64,000 nt of DNA from Daphnia carinata (Eukaryota; Arthropoda; Branchiopoda; Diplostraca; Daphniidae), in assembly GCF_022539665.2 (NCBI RefSeq), contig NC_081331.1, forward strand, positions 7,037,534-7,101,533. The letters run 5' to 3'. Made by a program: the position numbers and the translations under genes. Positions within the stretch are counted from its first letter, which is position 1, and every line of letters starts with the position of its first letter. This document shows, piece by piece, positions 12,503 to 24,944 of the stretch. Below the pieces are notes generated by a model. The model searched no databases and was not told the DNA's origin. It was given only the letters and a program-made list of their open reading frames with translations.

Positions 12503-15103
12503 ATGGTATTGTTAACTAAACTACGTGTTTCTTACCAGTACGGTAGTGTTTACCATAGCGTCTTTGATGTAGTCTTGGGGGTTGGATAGCCGGCCCATTT
12601 GACATTTGGGTTACGTTCGTCTACGTGTATATTATATTATGATCCAAACATGTGTATAAATCATAGTTGTCAATTTCAGCTGAAAGTTAGATGTTTTGGG
12701 GTTTTGACATGGTTTTAAAATGTGTTTGAGAAAGTTCTGATATGGCATATAAGATTTAAAAAAATAGGAATTAGCTTGCGAAAATATCTGGTTTCTTGGT
12801 ATAGTAGTGTAATACTTTTTTTCAATTACACATGGTACTGCAGCTGGCTAGTGGTTGCATTGTTTGTAAGAACCATGCTGTCATCATACCATTTCAATAA
12901 TAATGTTGCCAAAAGAAATTACTGTGTCCTTTTTATATGATTTTGAAGTAATTTTTCTTACTTATTTTCAGGTTCTCATTGCAGCTGCCGTTTGCACCAA
13001 GGGTGGAAAAGGTACTACTCTTAACAACCATGTAAAAATAAAAAATGTACATCTGTGCTTATGATTTTGTTGGCAGCCTTGGTGTCAAGACAGTTTGTAG
13101 AGATGACAAAATCCCGAATAGAAGGACTCTTAGCAGCATTTCCAAAGCTCATGTCTTCAGGAAAAGCTGCTCAACAACAACACACTTTTGTTGAGACAGA
13201 ATCTGTACGCTATGTATATCAGCCTTTGGACAAAGTTTACGTACTACTCATCACGACGAGGGCTTCAAACATTCTGGAGGATTTAGAGACTTTACGTCTC
13301 TTTGCTCGTGTGGTACAAAACTTATAGGTTATTCAGTTTCCGTAAGTTAATATTTGTTCCCCCCTAGGTTCCTGAATATTGCCGCACTTTCGAGGAGTCC
13401 GAAATCCGGGAAAATGCCTTCAACTTGATATTTGCCTTTGACGAAATCGTTGCTCTTGGCTATCGCGAAAACGTTAATTTGGCTCAAATCCGTACCTTCG
13501 TCGAAATGGATTCACACGAAGAGAAGGTTTATCAGGCCGTTCGACAGGTGCGGGATATTCTCGTCTAAATTACAAAAACATGCATAAACTTATTCGAAAT
13601 TTTTTCGACACAGACGCAAGAACGAGATGCAAAAATGAAAATGCGAGAAAAAGCCAAAGAATTGCAGAGGCAGCGAGTTGAATCTAGCAAAAGAGGAATC
13701 AAGTCTCCCATGTCATCTTCGGGAGGCTACGGTCCATCACCGGTGGCTGCTTCAATTCCTTCCGAGCCCTCTAAGCCAACTTATCAGCCTGCTATTGTGT
13801 AATTTGAATTCTTACTAATTTACTCATTAATCTGTTAAAACAGCCATATTTTTTTTTTTTTTTTTTAGAAAACCAAATGGTCCGAGCAAAGCCCTTAAGC
13901 TTGGTGGCCGTCTAAAGGATGCCGAAATATTTGTGGACCAGTTAAAATCAGAGGGCGAGAATGTAAACTCATTCCAAACGCCCTCTTCCGTCGTCCAAGG
14001 CGGTTCAGTAAGCTCCAGCAAACTTCCACCATCAACTATCGCCACTGAACCGTACGTACCGACCTGTTCAGTAGCACCAAAAATTTAATAACCGACTTCC
14101 TTTCTCGTCTTTAGGGTTCAGCTCCGAATAGAAGAAAAACTTAGCCTTAGCTGTGGCCGTGATGGTGGGCTACACAACATGGAAATTCATGGGTTATTGA
14201 CTTTATTTATAACTGATGACGCTTACGGTCGAGTTCGCGTTCAGGTAATTTGTATACCGCGTGGTTCGTCTTTTTCAATAGGCTGATCCTGACTTTTGAT
14301 AGGTTGACAACCGAGATAACCGTGGGATTCAGATTCAAACCCATCCCAACGTAGATAAGGAACTATTTCGCACTAAGCAACACATTGCATTAAAGAATGC
14401 CACAAAGCCGTTTCCATTGAATACGGATGTTGGCGTCCTTAAATGGCGTTTTCAAACGCAGGATGAAAATATGATTCCATTAACCAGTAAGGAATTGCGT
14501 TCTTTGGAGATTCACGGAGAAAACATTTACACAGCTTTAAACAATTTTAATAGTTAACTGCTGGCCCGCCGAAAACGGCCGTGGTGGCTGTGACGTCAAT
14601 ATCGAATTTGAACTGCAAGATGATCGCTTGGAACTAAACGACGTTGTTATTGTCATTCCATTGCCGTAAGGTTTGATTTACTTTCCAACTCATGTTGTTG
14701 ACCTGTGATATGTTAAATTGAATTAATTTTGCAGTCATGGTTGCGGAGCGCCAAATGTTTCCGAGTGTGAGGGCGAGTATCAGTACGAAGCACGGAAGAA
14801 TCAATTGACGTGGCAACTTCCTGTTGTTGATTCGTCTAATAAGAGTGGAGCCATGGAATTTTCATGTCAAGGACATGCAAATGATTTTTTCCCGATCAAT
14901 GTCAGCTTTTATTCTAAACGCTCCTATGCTGAAATATCGGTGAGCTTACTACAATTAACTACTTTCGTGCTTTCCATTTTGATTAAGACGTCCGATTGCA
15001 ATGGTCATTATAGGTTAATGATGTCGTTCTAGTAGATGACGGCACATCAGTGAAGTACGCGGCCGATTCCAACTTTTTTACGGAGAAGTACGAGATCCTC
15101 TGA
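12503..15103 (+). CDS. ARCN1: Coatomer subunit delta (archain)
   Basis: Eleven exons give 515 residues, against about 511 in vertebrates: 12503-12505 (ATG only), 12972-13011, 13077-13312, 13368-13547, 13614-13798, 13869-14051, 14115-14244, 14303-14486, 14554-14665, 14735-14939, 15014-15103. The N-terminus ([20 protein letters not shown]) is the longin-like small-coat fold, the middle is a charged linker, and the C-terminal half is the mu-homology domain ending in the family's KYEIL. Delta-COP is part of the COPI coat that carries cargo from Golgi to ER. The start is the uncertain point: exon 2 begins with the second codon, so the ATG must sit at the end of an upstream exon followed by GT. The ATG at 12503 fits, but ATG-GT also occurs near 12710 and 12830. 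Confidence 0.93.
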
Positions 15104-15797
15104 AGAAGATATTGCTTCGGAATTGTGTGGAAGTGGCAAAGCGTTCGTGATTTTGCCAGTTACCCCTCCCCCTCTCGTTAGCGTCAACACAAACAAACTG
15201 GTGAAATCCTTAACTTTCAATCGGGGTAATGAGAAAGAGAAAGATTTTTGGTTGCCATCTGTGGTTTGTATTAAAAGCCGGCGTGCAGATCGTTTTTGCC
15301 GTCTTTGAATCGATTAATTTCCTCAAATTCCCTTTTTCTTCACCTATCTTTCATAAAAAAAAGCAATTTAAAGCGCTGAAATTTGTTAAGCCGCCCAGTA
15401 AATATGATCTATTGAAATCATTTTTTTACGTGCATATATCTTTGAATCAGCCGCGGCACTCATGGTCGAGCGTGTTTCTTTTCCCTATCCTTTCATCTCT
15501 TTTTCTCCGTTTGTTTATGTTTTCGATCTGGTAAGAGCTCAGATAGCTCTTATCTGGTGTTGTCGTTGAACAGTGTACACTGCTGGGGTGCATGGCATAC
15601 AGTATATCAAATTACGATTGAATGATTTCAACATCTTCTTGACTCCTGGTATTTTGTTATCATTCTAGTTTTCCCTTTGGTATAAACATGAAAAGTAAAA
15701 TTTTACCAGAAAAGAAAAATTCTGTATTACAAGGCTCACCCATAATTTTACTCATTATAACTACGTAACTTTGACTAAGGATAAGAAAACTCTGTAT
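15104..15797. other. Convergent 3' regions of delta-COP and HMBS
   Basis: No coding exon was found in these about 700 bp. Sequence is AT-rich and fits two facing 3' UTRs. Confidence 0.5.
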
Positions 15798-17360
15798 CTA
15801 TTTAGACGGGCGCACGTTAGCAGCAACCAAATTGCGCTGCTCCGTTTCCTTTTTGGCTTCATCAAGGATAATTCCTCCCCCTAATGCCACAATTTTACCG
15901 GCCAATGAGACACCCAACCATTCAGCTAGGGCCAACCTGGAATTGCTGAGGTGAGAACTTACAACAGCAGTATAGGATTGAGCTGGCGGAACATCGTCAA
16001 TATCCTACATATCAACAAAAATAACACCGTATTCAGAATAAATGCCTTTACATCAAACTTACAGTAAGTTTAACATCCAAAGACTGGGTGATGCTTCGTT
16101 TTCCGTCCAAGCTCCACACACCACCTTTTAGGTAGAGAACATCGTCCAAGAATCGAGATTCCACCGCAACTGGCGCTGAACAGCCCCCCTCAAGCGTTCT
16201 AAGAAAAGCGCGTTCTGCGACACAACTATAAGAGCATTTAATTCATCGTTATTATATAACTGTTTTCTGCTTTGTATGTGCACTTCTGAATATACCATAG
16301 TAGCGTTTCAGCATGGCTGAATGGTGCTAAAAGTTGTCGAGTTGCCATATCGTCTTGGCGACATTCAATTCCAAGTGCGCCTTGGCCGATGGCATACATA
16401 CTTACGTCTGTGTTGAGGTATTCAGAGATCCGTGATTCCCAGTTCATCCGCTTCACTCCAGCAGTCGCTAATATAAGAGCCGCATATGTTCCCTCTTCAT
16501 CGAGTTTGCGTAACCTGTAAAACAAATTTGCCTGATTTACGAAGAGATTCTTCGTCTCCTGCTATATTTACCGAGTATTTAAATTGCCTCTTATGCCTTG
16601 AATTACAAGATGGGGGAAATGGCGTTTTAATTGTGCTGCCCGGCGTAATGAACTTGTTCCTAAGACAATATTACTTTTTATAACGATATATTTGAAATTA
16701 CATGTTATTTGCGAGCTTACCTACGACGCTACCAGTTGGTAACGTTGCTAACGTACATTCAAAAAACTTAGGAGACATGATGACCGCGTCTCTAGGATCT
16801 TCTCGCCTAAAAACGTTACGATCATATCATAAGGCTTTTCAGGATTTCTCAATGTTTCGAAAATCTTACTCTAAAATGGCACCGATCACCATCCCTAGGG
16901 GAAGCGATGTTGGCATGTCTTTAAGCGAATGCACCACTAAATCCACTTTATTATGTTCGAGGGCTACCTCCAATTCACGAGTGAACAAACTCTTTTCTCC
17001 AATTTGCGACAAAGCTCTGTCAAGAACTTCGTCCCCAATGGTCGTCATCGTTTCTGTTGTCGATTAAAATTCCCATTGAATTATTAAATTGATTTACTGT
17101 CCCGATGGCGCGGGAAAACTCGGTAAGAGTAATAAGTTAGAGCATAGAACATAATTACCCAGATGAAAGTTTTTGTCCTCATAGCGCTGCGTGAGAAGCT
17201 CGAGCACATGTTTGCTTTGAATAAGTGCAAGCTAAAATAAATATTTAAATTTCACATCTTTCAATTCGTAAATTTAAGACCTATTTTGCGGTCGCGAAGA
17301 GAACCTAACCTGGCTTTTACGCGAACCAACTCGAATTGTAGGCTTTGTGATTTCCGACAT
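15798..17360 (-). CDS. HMBS: Porphobilinogen deaminase (hydroxymethylbilane synthase)
   Basis: Eight exons join to 356 residues, close to the 344-361 of animal enzymes: 17310-17360, 17159-17231, 16870-17053, 16721-16806, 16572-16659, 16296-16514, 16063-16225, 15798-16004. The enzyme links four porphobilinogens into hydroxymethylbilane, the third step of haem synthesis, in the cytosol. Recognisable blocks are [14 protein letters not shown], the catalytic-Asp segment [48 protein letters not shown], and the cofactor loop [11 protein letters not shown], whose Cys (about residue 249) carries the dipyrromethane cofactor. All expected active-site residues are present. It starts 421 bp from VPS39 in head-to-head orientation. 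Confidence 0.96.
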
Positions 17361-17781
17361 CTTCTTCTTATGAGAACGCTTCTTTCTTGGAAAGAGAGTT
17401 AAGACTAGCAGATCTGATTAGAAGTTTGATTATGAATACATGATACGCTTCTTTAGATGACCGAGCAGAGATGGGCCGGCGTTGCATGAACGGAAATATC
17501 ATGAAGTATTAAATTAAGCCTTATGAATGATAATAATAACAAATTTTTAACTTAGCAGACGCAAAATAAAGTTTTTTATAATAATAAAAAAATTTAAACA
17601 ACCATTTAAGCAAATATCAAAACCTGGTCAAAACCAACCAAAGAACCAAATGTTCGTTCTAAACTGCAGACGAAAATATCGTTTGTTGTCTGCTAGGAAA
17701 AACAATCTTCCTCCCACCCTACGTTATCGTCACTGATATGTCAAATTAAATCAGGAAAAAAATAAATAGTGACCTAAAAAA
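17361..17781. promoter_or_regulatory. Shared divergent promoter region, HMBS / VPS39
   Basis: The two start codons face away from each other across 421 bp with no exon between, so both promoters must lie here or in the 5' UTRs. The sequence is AT-rich; no TATA box or other motif stands out. Confidence 0.5.
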
Positions 17782-20700
17782 ATGTATGACGCCTATGAGG
17801 CGTTACCAATTCTGGAAAAATTACCTTTACAAATAGAATCCATAGCTGCTTATGGTAATGTTACTTGATCAGAACTTCCTAAAATTTTTCTTCTATTGCA
17901 ATTGGCAGCTATTGAGGCACTAAATACAGTTTCTCTTCCTTGTTTGTTTCACCTTGATTTCACGTTATAATTTACAAAAAATTTTTCATAGATGAGCATC
18001 TGCTAGTAGGGACCCATCAGGGGCACTTGTTGATGTACAGTGTTCTGCAAGGGGCAAGCAACGTCCATTTGCTGAGATCCAACAAATATTTTGCAAAGAA
18101 ACCAATACAGCAATTAGCTGTTGTTCCAGAACACCAAATCCTGATTAGTCTCTCTGGTAACATAAATTTCTCCATTACTGGTTGTAGGAAGTCATCAATT
18201 AACTACCTTACTTCCTCTAAAGATTACCTTGTGACTGTTCATGATTTGACAGTCTTTAATTTTCCAGTCATAACATCACTCACAAAATCTAAGGGAGCTA
18301 CCTATTTCACTCTTGATGTCAAAGTAAGCCATGAGTATCTACTAATATGCATGAAGTATGATGAAAGTAACAAAGTATTTTTTTTTTCCTTTTTTTCAGA
18401 GACAAACTTCTTTGACTGGAGAAATAGCAGTGGCTGTAAGGCTATGTGTTGTTGTAAAAAAGAAGCTTCAACTTTTTTATTGGAAAAATCGGGAGTTCCG
18501 TGAATTAGGGCCTGATCTTGCTGTTCCTGATATTCCCCGTACGATTGGATGGTGTCGAGAAACTCTTTGCTTAGGTTTCAAGGGAGAGTACTGCCTACTC
18601 AAGGTGGGAATGGAATTCGTAAATAATTGATACAACATTGAGTTACAATATGTTTATTTGTTGCGTATAGCTGGAAGGAGAGCAGAGAGATTTGTTTCCT
18701 ACCGGAAAACAATCGGAACCTTTGGTTTGCGCCTTGCAAGGGGACAAATTTGCTTTAGGACGAGATGAACAAACTATAATGATCGACATCGATGGTAATC
18801 CGTGTACAAAATATACGCTGACGTGGTCAGAGAGACCGCATCTACTAGGTAACGCGATTTTTGCTCTGGTCCTTTAGTATTTAAAACAGAAAATATATTA
18901 AATCTTTTATCATTTTTTTAAAGTCGAGGATTCCCCATACATCCTTGGTGTTTTAACTTCCTGCATTGAGATACGGGCAACAGAACCTCGGCTACTTGTC
19001 CAGCGATTGGAATTGCCAAGAGCTAGATTTATGACACCAGTGATATCGAGCAATGGGCAGATATATGTTGCTTCTCCTTCTCACGTTTGGTGCCTACATT
19101 TGGTACCTGTGCATTTACAGTTACCTCGCTTGCTGGAAGACAAACATTTTCAGCTAGCCATTCAACTTGCGGTCCGTTGAAAACAAACTAGATATTCAAT
19201 TCATAACTTCAGAGCGTATTGCCTTATACACGATTTTCCTGTGAACATTCAGAACTTATCCAGCGAACCAGAAGACATTCGCACGCAACAAGTTCAGCAC
19301 ATTCAGTCGTTATTCGCTTTCAATTTGTTCCAGAAACATCATTTTGACGAATCGTTGCAGCTATTTTTCAAACTTGCTACTGGTAAGTAAAAGACAGGAA
19401 GTCTCAATCAAATGCACCCTATCTTACAACTATATCTTTATAAAAACAAAAATGGCTATATTGCAGATCCCTCTTATGTTATTGGACTCTTTCCTGATTT
19501 GTTACCAGTAGAATTCAGGAAGAAAGTGGAATATCCAGAAGCAGTACCCATTTTGCAAGGTAGAGATCTTGATCTCGCTGTGTTGGCCTTGATAAAATAT
19601 CTCACCGAGGTAATTAACATTTGATTATGTTTGTAGCTTGCAAAGAACTAATATTGTATCTACCTTTAGGTTCGAAATGACCTTATGAGTCAGAATGTTA
19701 AAACAAACACCAACATAATGGATGTTGGTTCCAGCTTAAAATTGAGACGCCAATTGTTGGAAATCGTCGATACTACATTGTTAAAGTGCTACCTTTTGAC
19801 CAATGACGCTCTGGTAGCTTCTCTGTTAAGATTACGGGATAACCACTGCCATTTAGCAGAGAGTGAGAGGGCTTTGAAAAGGCATCACAAACATGCCGAG
19901 CTAATTATCCTATATCAGACTCGTGGCCTGCATCGGAAAGCGCTTGAATTGTTGAAAAAACACGCAAATAGTTCTGAAGAAATCGGATCTCCCCTCGCTC
20001 ACCATGACCGTACGGTCCAATACCTCCAGCATCTAGGTATTTCATATTTTCTTTTTCTAGAGCAAATTTCTAATGAAAATAAAATTTTTTAGGCTCGGAA
20101 CAAGTAGACCTAATTTTTGACTTCGCCTCATGGGTTATACAATCGCACCCAGACGACGGTCTAAAAATTTTTATTGAAGATTTGCCTGAGGTTGAAGAGC
20201 TTCCACGTGCCAAAGTCTACGATTTTCTGTATAAAAATCACCGTCTTCTAGCCTTACCCTACCTTGAACACGTTGTTTACGAATGGCAAGATTCGAACGC
20301 TCTCTTCCATAACGCCTTAGCCGTCCTCTACAAGGATAAAATCCTCCGATTAGGGAAGCAGTTATTAGAAGACAACAGTGATCCAACACTTCGAAGTGAA
20401 CACCAAGATACCAAAGCAAAGTTACGATCATTTCTTGAAATTTCACGGCATTGCTCACCCGAAGCTATTTTAGTCCAATTCCCTTATGACTGTAAGCACA
20501 TATTTCTATTGTTTTGTTTCGTTTGTTTTATTTTGTTATTTTATAGGTTTATTCGAGGAGAGAGCTATACTGTTGGGCAAAGTTGGTCGACATGAACAAG
20601 CATTATCAATCTATACGAACATCCTCAATGATTTACCTGCAGCCGTAGACTATTGTAATGTCTGCTACCGGTCTGAATCTTCATCAAATAAAGAGGTGCC

Positions 20701-21413
20701 ATCGTTAAAAAAAAAAAAAACTTTTTTTTTATGTAACGTAGAATTATATGTATCGGGTTTAGGTCTATTTTTATTTGCTAAAGCTGCTACTTCGACCTAA
20801 TGATGCTGTAAAAATTCCCGGCCTAGCATATCCTAATGAGGAACCGCAGCAGCGGCAACCTGATGTCGAAAGAGCTTTGGAAACTTTAGACCGGTATCCT
20901 TCCCGTATAGATCCAATCAAGGTAATGAATTATTTGTTACATACCTAGCTTATTTCTGAATTGATTGATTGTCTCCTTGAACAGACGTTGCAGATCTTAC
21001 CAGCAAATATACCGCTACTGAAACTGAAACGCTTTCTTCAGAGAAGTTTAGAATCTTTTGCATCCCAACGTCGAGAGCTACAGCTCTTGCGTGGTCTGCT
21101 TTATGCAGAACACCTTCAAGTACTTCCTATCGATATTAAATGAATATCAGTCTTGCTGTTCTTGACACTGTGTTTCCTTCCATCTTTAGGTTCATGAACA
21201 ACGAATCGAGTACCAAAACCAGAAAGTCGTGATAACGGAGTCGAACATTTGCCACGTGTGTAAAAAGCGCTTTGGAAATCAGAGGTGAAATATGCTTTTT
21301 TTTCAATTTTGTTTTCAAATAACGTAATGTAATTTTTTTTTTTTTGCAGCGCTTTTGTTCGGTGTTCTAGTGGAGAAATTGTCCACTTTTCATGTCAAGA
21401 AAAACTCATTTAA
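17782..21413 (+). CDS. VPS39: VPS39/VAM6 subunit of the HOPS tethering complex
   Basis: Fifteen exons give 869 residues (human about 886): 17782-17854, 17992-18156, 18223-18323, 18400-18603, 18671-18848, 18924-19171, 19253-19382, 19467-19609, 19670-20036, 20093-20491, 20547-20695, 20763-20921, 20985-21119, 21190-21284, 21350-21413. The start MYDAYEALPILEKLPLQIES matches the family N-terminus. The first third is the citron-homology-like beta-propeller, followed by the clathrin-heavy-chain-like helical repeat (blocks such as DTTLLKCYL, HHDRTVQYLQHLG, LEEIS-type and LPYLEHVVYEW). The C-terminus has a zinc-binding CHVCKKRFGN...C...HFSC pattern. VPS39 acts in late-endosome to lysosome fusion with RAB7. 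The donor after 19171 (GTCCGT) is weak but keeps frame. Confidence 0.96.
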
Positions 21414-21427
21414 TCATAATTTTAAAA

Positions 21428-21433
21428 TTTATT
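21428..21433 (-). terminator. Candidate poly(A) signal of PIGH
   Basis: AATAAA read on the minus strand (TTTATT on plus), 30 bp past the PIGH stop. Cleavage 10-30 bp further would end the PIGH transcript at or inside the last coding exon of VPS39. Confidence 0.5.
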
Positions 21434-21462
21434 TTGGCACAATATTTTTGCGCTTTGCATAG

Positions 21463-22274
21463 TTACAATACATCTTGTTGCACTTTGTACTTGTTTAAAA
21501 TTTGGTGAATGCTTCTATAAATTTTTTTCAGGCAGTCCAGTCTAGGAAGTGTATGCTAATTTGGTGATACAAAACTCCATATAGTTTATATAATTTCATA
21601 ACAAATAAGAAATCCTTACTTGGAATATGGGAAGAACTTCTGTTTTTTCACATCCTTGTCCATACTTAAGTAAAATTGCTAAATAAAACAAGACCTGGTG
21701 CTGCAATAACAGTAGGAATTAGTACAGCAAGCACCCTATTGTTTTTTCTTGTCTGTTTTTTTAATCTTCTGATTTACACAAAAAAAAAAGTTGTTTCATA
21801 CCATTGTTATTGCTTCATTAATAACAACCCCTTGGATTCTTTCCCATGCAATAAATTTAGCAGATTTTCTTCCTGAGGCAAATATTGTAGTAATCTGCAA
21901 ACCAACTGCTTTCATGATGAGTAAAGACTCTAAAAAAAACAAAAAAAAACAAGTTTAATAAATTGAAAACATTTTATTTTGTACAGAGGTCACGAGTTCA
22001 GTTTGCTGCAAGTACCTTTTTTCACTTTTGTGTGCAGTTTAATCAAGGCAAAAATAGCCAGTATAAAGCAAAGAATTGACAAGACGTGTGTATGATGATG
22101 GTGTAGACCAAGATGCAGAAATATAGCTGTAAAACAAACAGTACAAGATAGCCATCTCTCAAAATGAAATGGTTGGCTATCAATCACATATTCTTCAAAA
22201 ATCGTTCCACTGTTATACTGAACTTTTAGCTGGCTTCCATAAATGTTCAAATATCTTGCATTATCGTCAATCAT
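21463..22274 (-). CDS. PIGH: GPI N-acetylglucosaminyltransferase subunit H (PIG-H)
   Basis: Four exons give 186 residues (human 188): 22016-22274, 21802-21929, 21620-21700, 21463-21555. Two adjacent hydrophobic segments at about residues 42-75 form the family's membrane hairpin. They are followed by conserved PIG-H blocks: ESLLIMKAVGLQITTIFASG, a VVINEAI motif, LFYLAILLK and the closing RLDCLKKIYRSIHQIL. PIG-H is an ER-membrane subunit of the enzyme that transfers GlcNAc to phosphatidylinositol, the first step of GPI-anchor synthesis. Its stop lies only 49 bp from that of VPS39, tail to tail. Confidence 0.9.
21682..21687 (+). terminator. Candidate poly(A) signal of VPS39, inside PIGH exon 3 on the other strand
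   Basis: AATAAA on the plus strand is the first canonical signal past the VPS39 stop. It lies antisense inside the third coding exon of PIGH, so the two mature transcripts would overlap. Confidence 0.4.
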
Positions 22275-22744
22275 TTGAAAAACTGATCATTTGAAAAAAT
22301 GCACACATAACAACTTTGTAGACCATTCACCTCGTCTTTTTCATTTGTATTGCAAGCATAGATAAAGTCGTCTTTATCTATTGCAAGTCTGTAAGGAGTT
22401 AAAACGTTGCAACTTTCTCAAATAAAATTTAACTAATTATTTTCAGTCAAAAATATCATAAAATGAATTAAATTGAAAGCTACATTTGTACTGTAGTAAA
22501 TAAGAACTTATTTTTCTAAATTATTTTATTAACCTGCAACATTGAAAATTTGCTGCTATGCAACTATGCAAGAGTGTGCTTTTTAGCCTGCACCTTCAAG
22601 ACAGACATAGAAACTAGAGGCTTACGCGACAATTTGTCGCGCTATCGACTGCCAGTGGAAGCATTTAGACTGAACCACGTGGAGAGTGCGCAAAGCATTC
22701 TAAATTTTTGGCAATCGAATTATTTTTGAAAACTATTTTAAATT
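22275..22744. promoter_or_regulatory. Divergent promoter region, PIGH / fibrillarin
   Basis: 470 bp separate the two start codons in head-to-head orientation, with no exon recognised. Its right third, near 22570-22700, is the GC-richest part and is the likely promoter core. Confidence 0.45.
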
Positions 22745-24219
22745 ATGGGTTTTCCAGGTATGTTTTTCTTGTTCTGTAATCCTTAAGGAATGCTGATTTT
22801 ATTTTTCAATTTTGTCTACCAAAGCCAATTTTTTTTTACCTTAAAGCTACGTCAATTTTTGGACCATGCTTGTTCTGAAAAGTGGTTTATATATTCCTTG
22901 GCCATGTCGGTTCCTCTACATGTTGCCCTAGCCTATTTAAGATTTCAGATTCCGCTAGGCACACTAATGCCTTCCTTTCAATCAAAGCTTGAATTGTCAA
23001 ACATAATATCTTTTTTTTTTTAATTTTTCTCCAACAGCATTTAGCCCACGAGGAGGTGGTGGCAGCAGAGGTGCTGGAGGAAGAGGTGGTTCAAGAGGAG
23101 GATTTGGTGGAGATCGAGGGGGTGGCAGAGGCCGTGGAGGATTTGGGGACCGTGGAGGCTTTGGTGGTCGTGGAAGAGGAGGTGGAGGTGGCAGAGGCCG
23201 TGGAGGATTTGGTGACCGTGGTGGCCGTGGAAGAGGAGGTGGTGGTAGAGGTGGCATGGGTGGTGGCAAGAAAGTATTTGTTGAGCCCCATCGTCATCCT
23301 GGAGTGTTTATTGCCAGAGGAAAGGAAGATGCTCTAGTCACCAAAAATATGGCTATTGGTGATTCAGTTTATGGAGAAAAAAGAATAGCAGTGGAGGAAG
23401 AAGGTAGTAATAAATTTTTTTCCATGTGATGTGAGTTCTACATTTTTTGTTATTTTAGGAGTTGAGAAGATTGAGTACCGTGTCTGGAATCCTTTCCGTT
23501 CAAAGTTGGCTGCTGCCATCCTTGGTGGTGTTGACCAAATCCACATGCCACCTGGAAGTAAAGTCTTGTATTTGGGTGCTGCCTCTGGAACAACCGTATC
23601 TCATGTATCTGATGTTGTAGGACCGGTAAAAGCTTTACCAGTCTTTAGCTAATGCGTGAAATGGAGGTACTAAAGGTTTTTTGTTGTTGTTGCTGCAGGA
23701 AGGACTTGTTTATGCTGTTGAGTTTTCTCACCGTTCCGGTCGCGATTTGATCAATGTTGCCAAGAAGCGCACCAACATTATTCCAATTATTGAAGATGCT
23801 CGTCACCCTCATAAATACCGAATGCTGGTAAATCGGCATTTTCTTACTTCATACTAAACACTAAAAGGTTGATTTGGTTAGATCGGAATGGTAGACACCA
23901 TTTTCGCTGATGTCGCTCAGCCTGATCAAGCGCGTATTGTGGCCCTTAATGCCCAATATTTCCTCAAAAACGGTGGTCACTTCGTCATTTCTATAAAGGT
24001 ATAGTTTATTAGTTAAATTTTTCACTAAAGAAATAACCACAACATCTTATATAGGCTAACTGTATCGATTCAACTGCCGCGCCTGAGGCAGTTTTTGCTG
24101 GCGAAGTCAAAAAGATGCAAGCTGAGAAGATGAAACCTATTGAACAGTTGACCCTTGAGCCGTATGAGCGTGATCATGCGGTGGTTGTTGGTGTATACAG
24201 ACCGCCAACAAAGAAATGA
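22745..24219 (+). CDS. FBL: Fibrillarin, rRNA 2'-O-methyltransferase of box C/D snoRNPs
   Basis: Six exons give 318 residues (human 321): 22745-22757, 23038-23403, 23459-23625, 23699-23827, 23882-23998, 24055-24219. After a four-residue start exon comes a glycine/arginine-rich domain (about residues 6-90) built of RGG/GRGG repeats. The C-terminal methyltransferase domain follows, with [17 protein letters not shown], the SAM-binding loop [34 protein letters not shown] and [10 protein letters not shown], then ends in VGVYRPP. It methylates rRNA ribose guided by box C/D snoRNAs in the nucleolus. Nothing is missing compared with the family. Confidence 0.98.
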
Positions 24220-24638
24220 ATTCGTTTACACAGTAAATTTGACAGAAAAGAATGACTGCAATCTTATGTTTGCATTTTACTGTGAGCGCCATCCGCAATG
24301 AATACAGTTGGAACCGTTTTACTTCTACCAACAATTCTTTGAAAACGTAATGCAGAAGTCTCAAACAAAAAATACAAATAATTACGTTAAAATGCGTTCG
24401 TTTGTAAAATCTCTTCTATCGTACACTTTAGATTAGCACACAGTTACAATACATCTGCGTTGTGGCTAAGAAAAATCAATGTAAGTGGTGACAGTTCTGC
24501 TGAAGAGTTAAGAGTCAATTTCACTGGAAGGTCACCCCAGTCCCTTTTTTTATGTGTTGCAATTCAAGCTGCATCTTTAAAAACTGCAACAGAACTTCTG
24601 CGATTCCTGATAAGTCATCCAATCCGGTAAATAATTAA
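24220..24638. other. Fibrillarin 3' region with a coding-like minus-strand stretch
   Basis: This holds the fibrillarin 3' UTR on the plus strand. On the minus strand, about 24517-24625 reads as a protein-like stretch (DDLSGIAEVLLQFLKMQLEL...) ending in TGA, in a different frame from the neighbouring minus-strand ORF and with no AG acceptor in front. I could not join it to anything. Confidence 0.3.
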
Positions 24639-24944
24639 TCAGAATTTTCCAATAGGGGTGGGTTGGGGGGTAGATTTTACACTGATACAGTCGTCTAGCA
24701 TGCCGTTAAAAATTCGCTGTCCATCGTTTGTCGCCCCTTCACGGTGAAAGTTCTGTGTAGAAATTTGCCATCTATGCAGGTGTTGAAAATAAGCAAAATC
24801 TTTATTCTGTACCACTCCTTTTGCTCTCGTTGGATTAAGTAAGTCGGAATAAAAATTGTTTGCAAATTCTAGTTTTTGAGAGCAGCCCGGAAGAGTTTCG
24901 AATCGATAACACGCTAGCGATTCAATAGTTATTTGAATAATCAT
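24639..24944 (-). CDS. Unrecognised small protein, 101 residues
   Basis: A single open frame on the minus strand starts at an ATG in good context (AAAATG). It begins MIIQITIESLACYRFETLPG and has mixed, protein-like composition with no signal peptide, membrane segment or known motif. It lies head-to-head with glyoxalase I, 305 bp away, the same arrangement as other gene pairs here, which mildly supports a real gene. It ends at a TGA, but a second coding-like stretch follows on the same strand in another frame, so this may be one exon of a longer gene, a gene with a frameshift or a pseudogene. Confidence 0.35.
   Translation of the reverse strand: MIIQITIESLACYRFETLPGCSQKLEFANNFYSDLLNPTRAKGVVQNKDFAYFQHLHRWQISTQNFHREGATNDGQRIFNGMLDDCISVKSTPQPTPIGKF

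Noticed and set aside
22997-23269. Proline-rich minus-strand ORF
   Set aside because: It is the antisense shadow of the Gly/Arg repeats of fibrillarin; GGN codons read as proline on the other strand.
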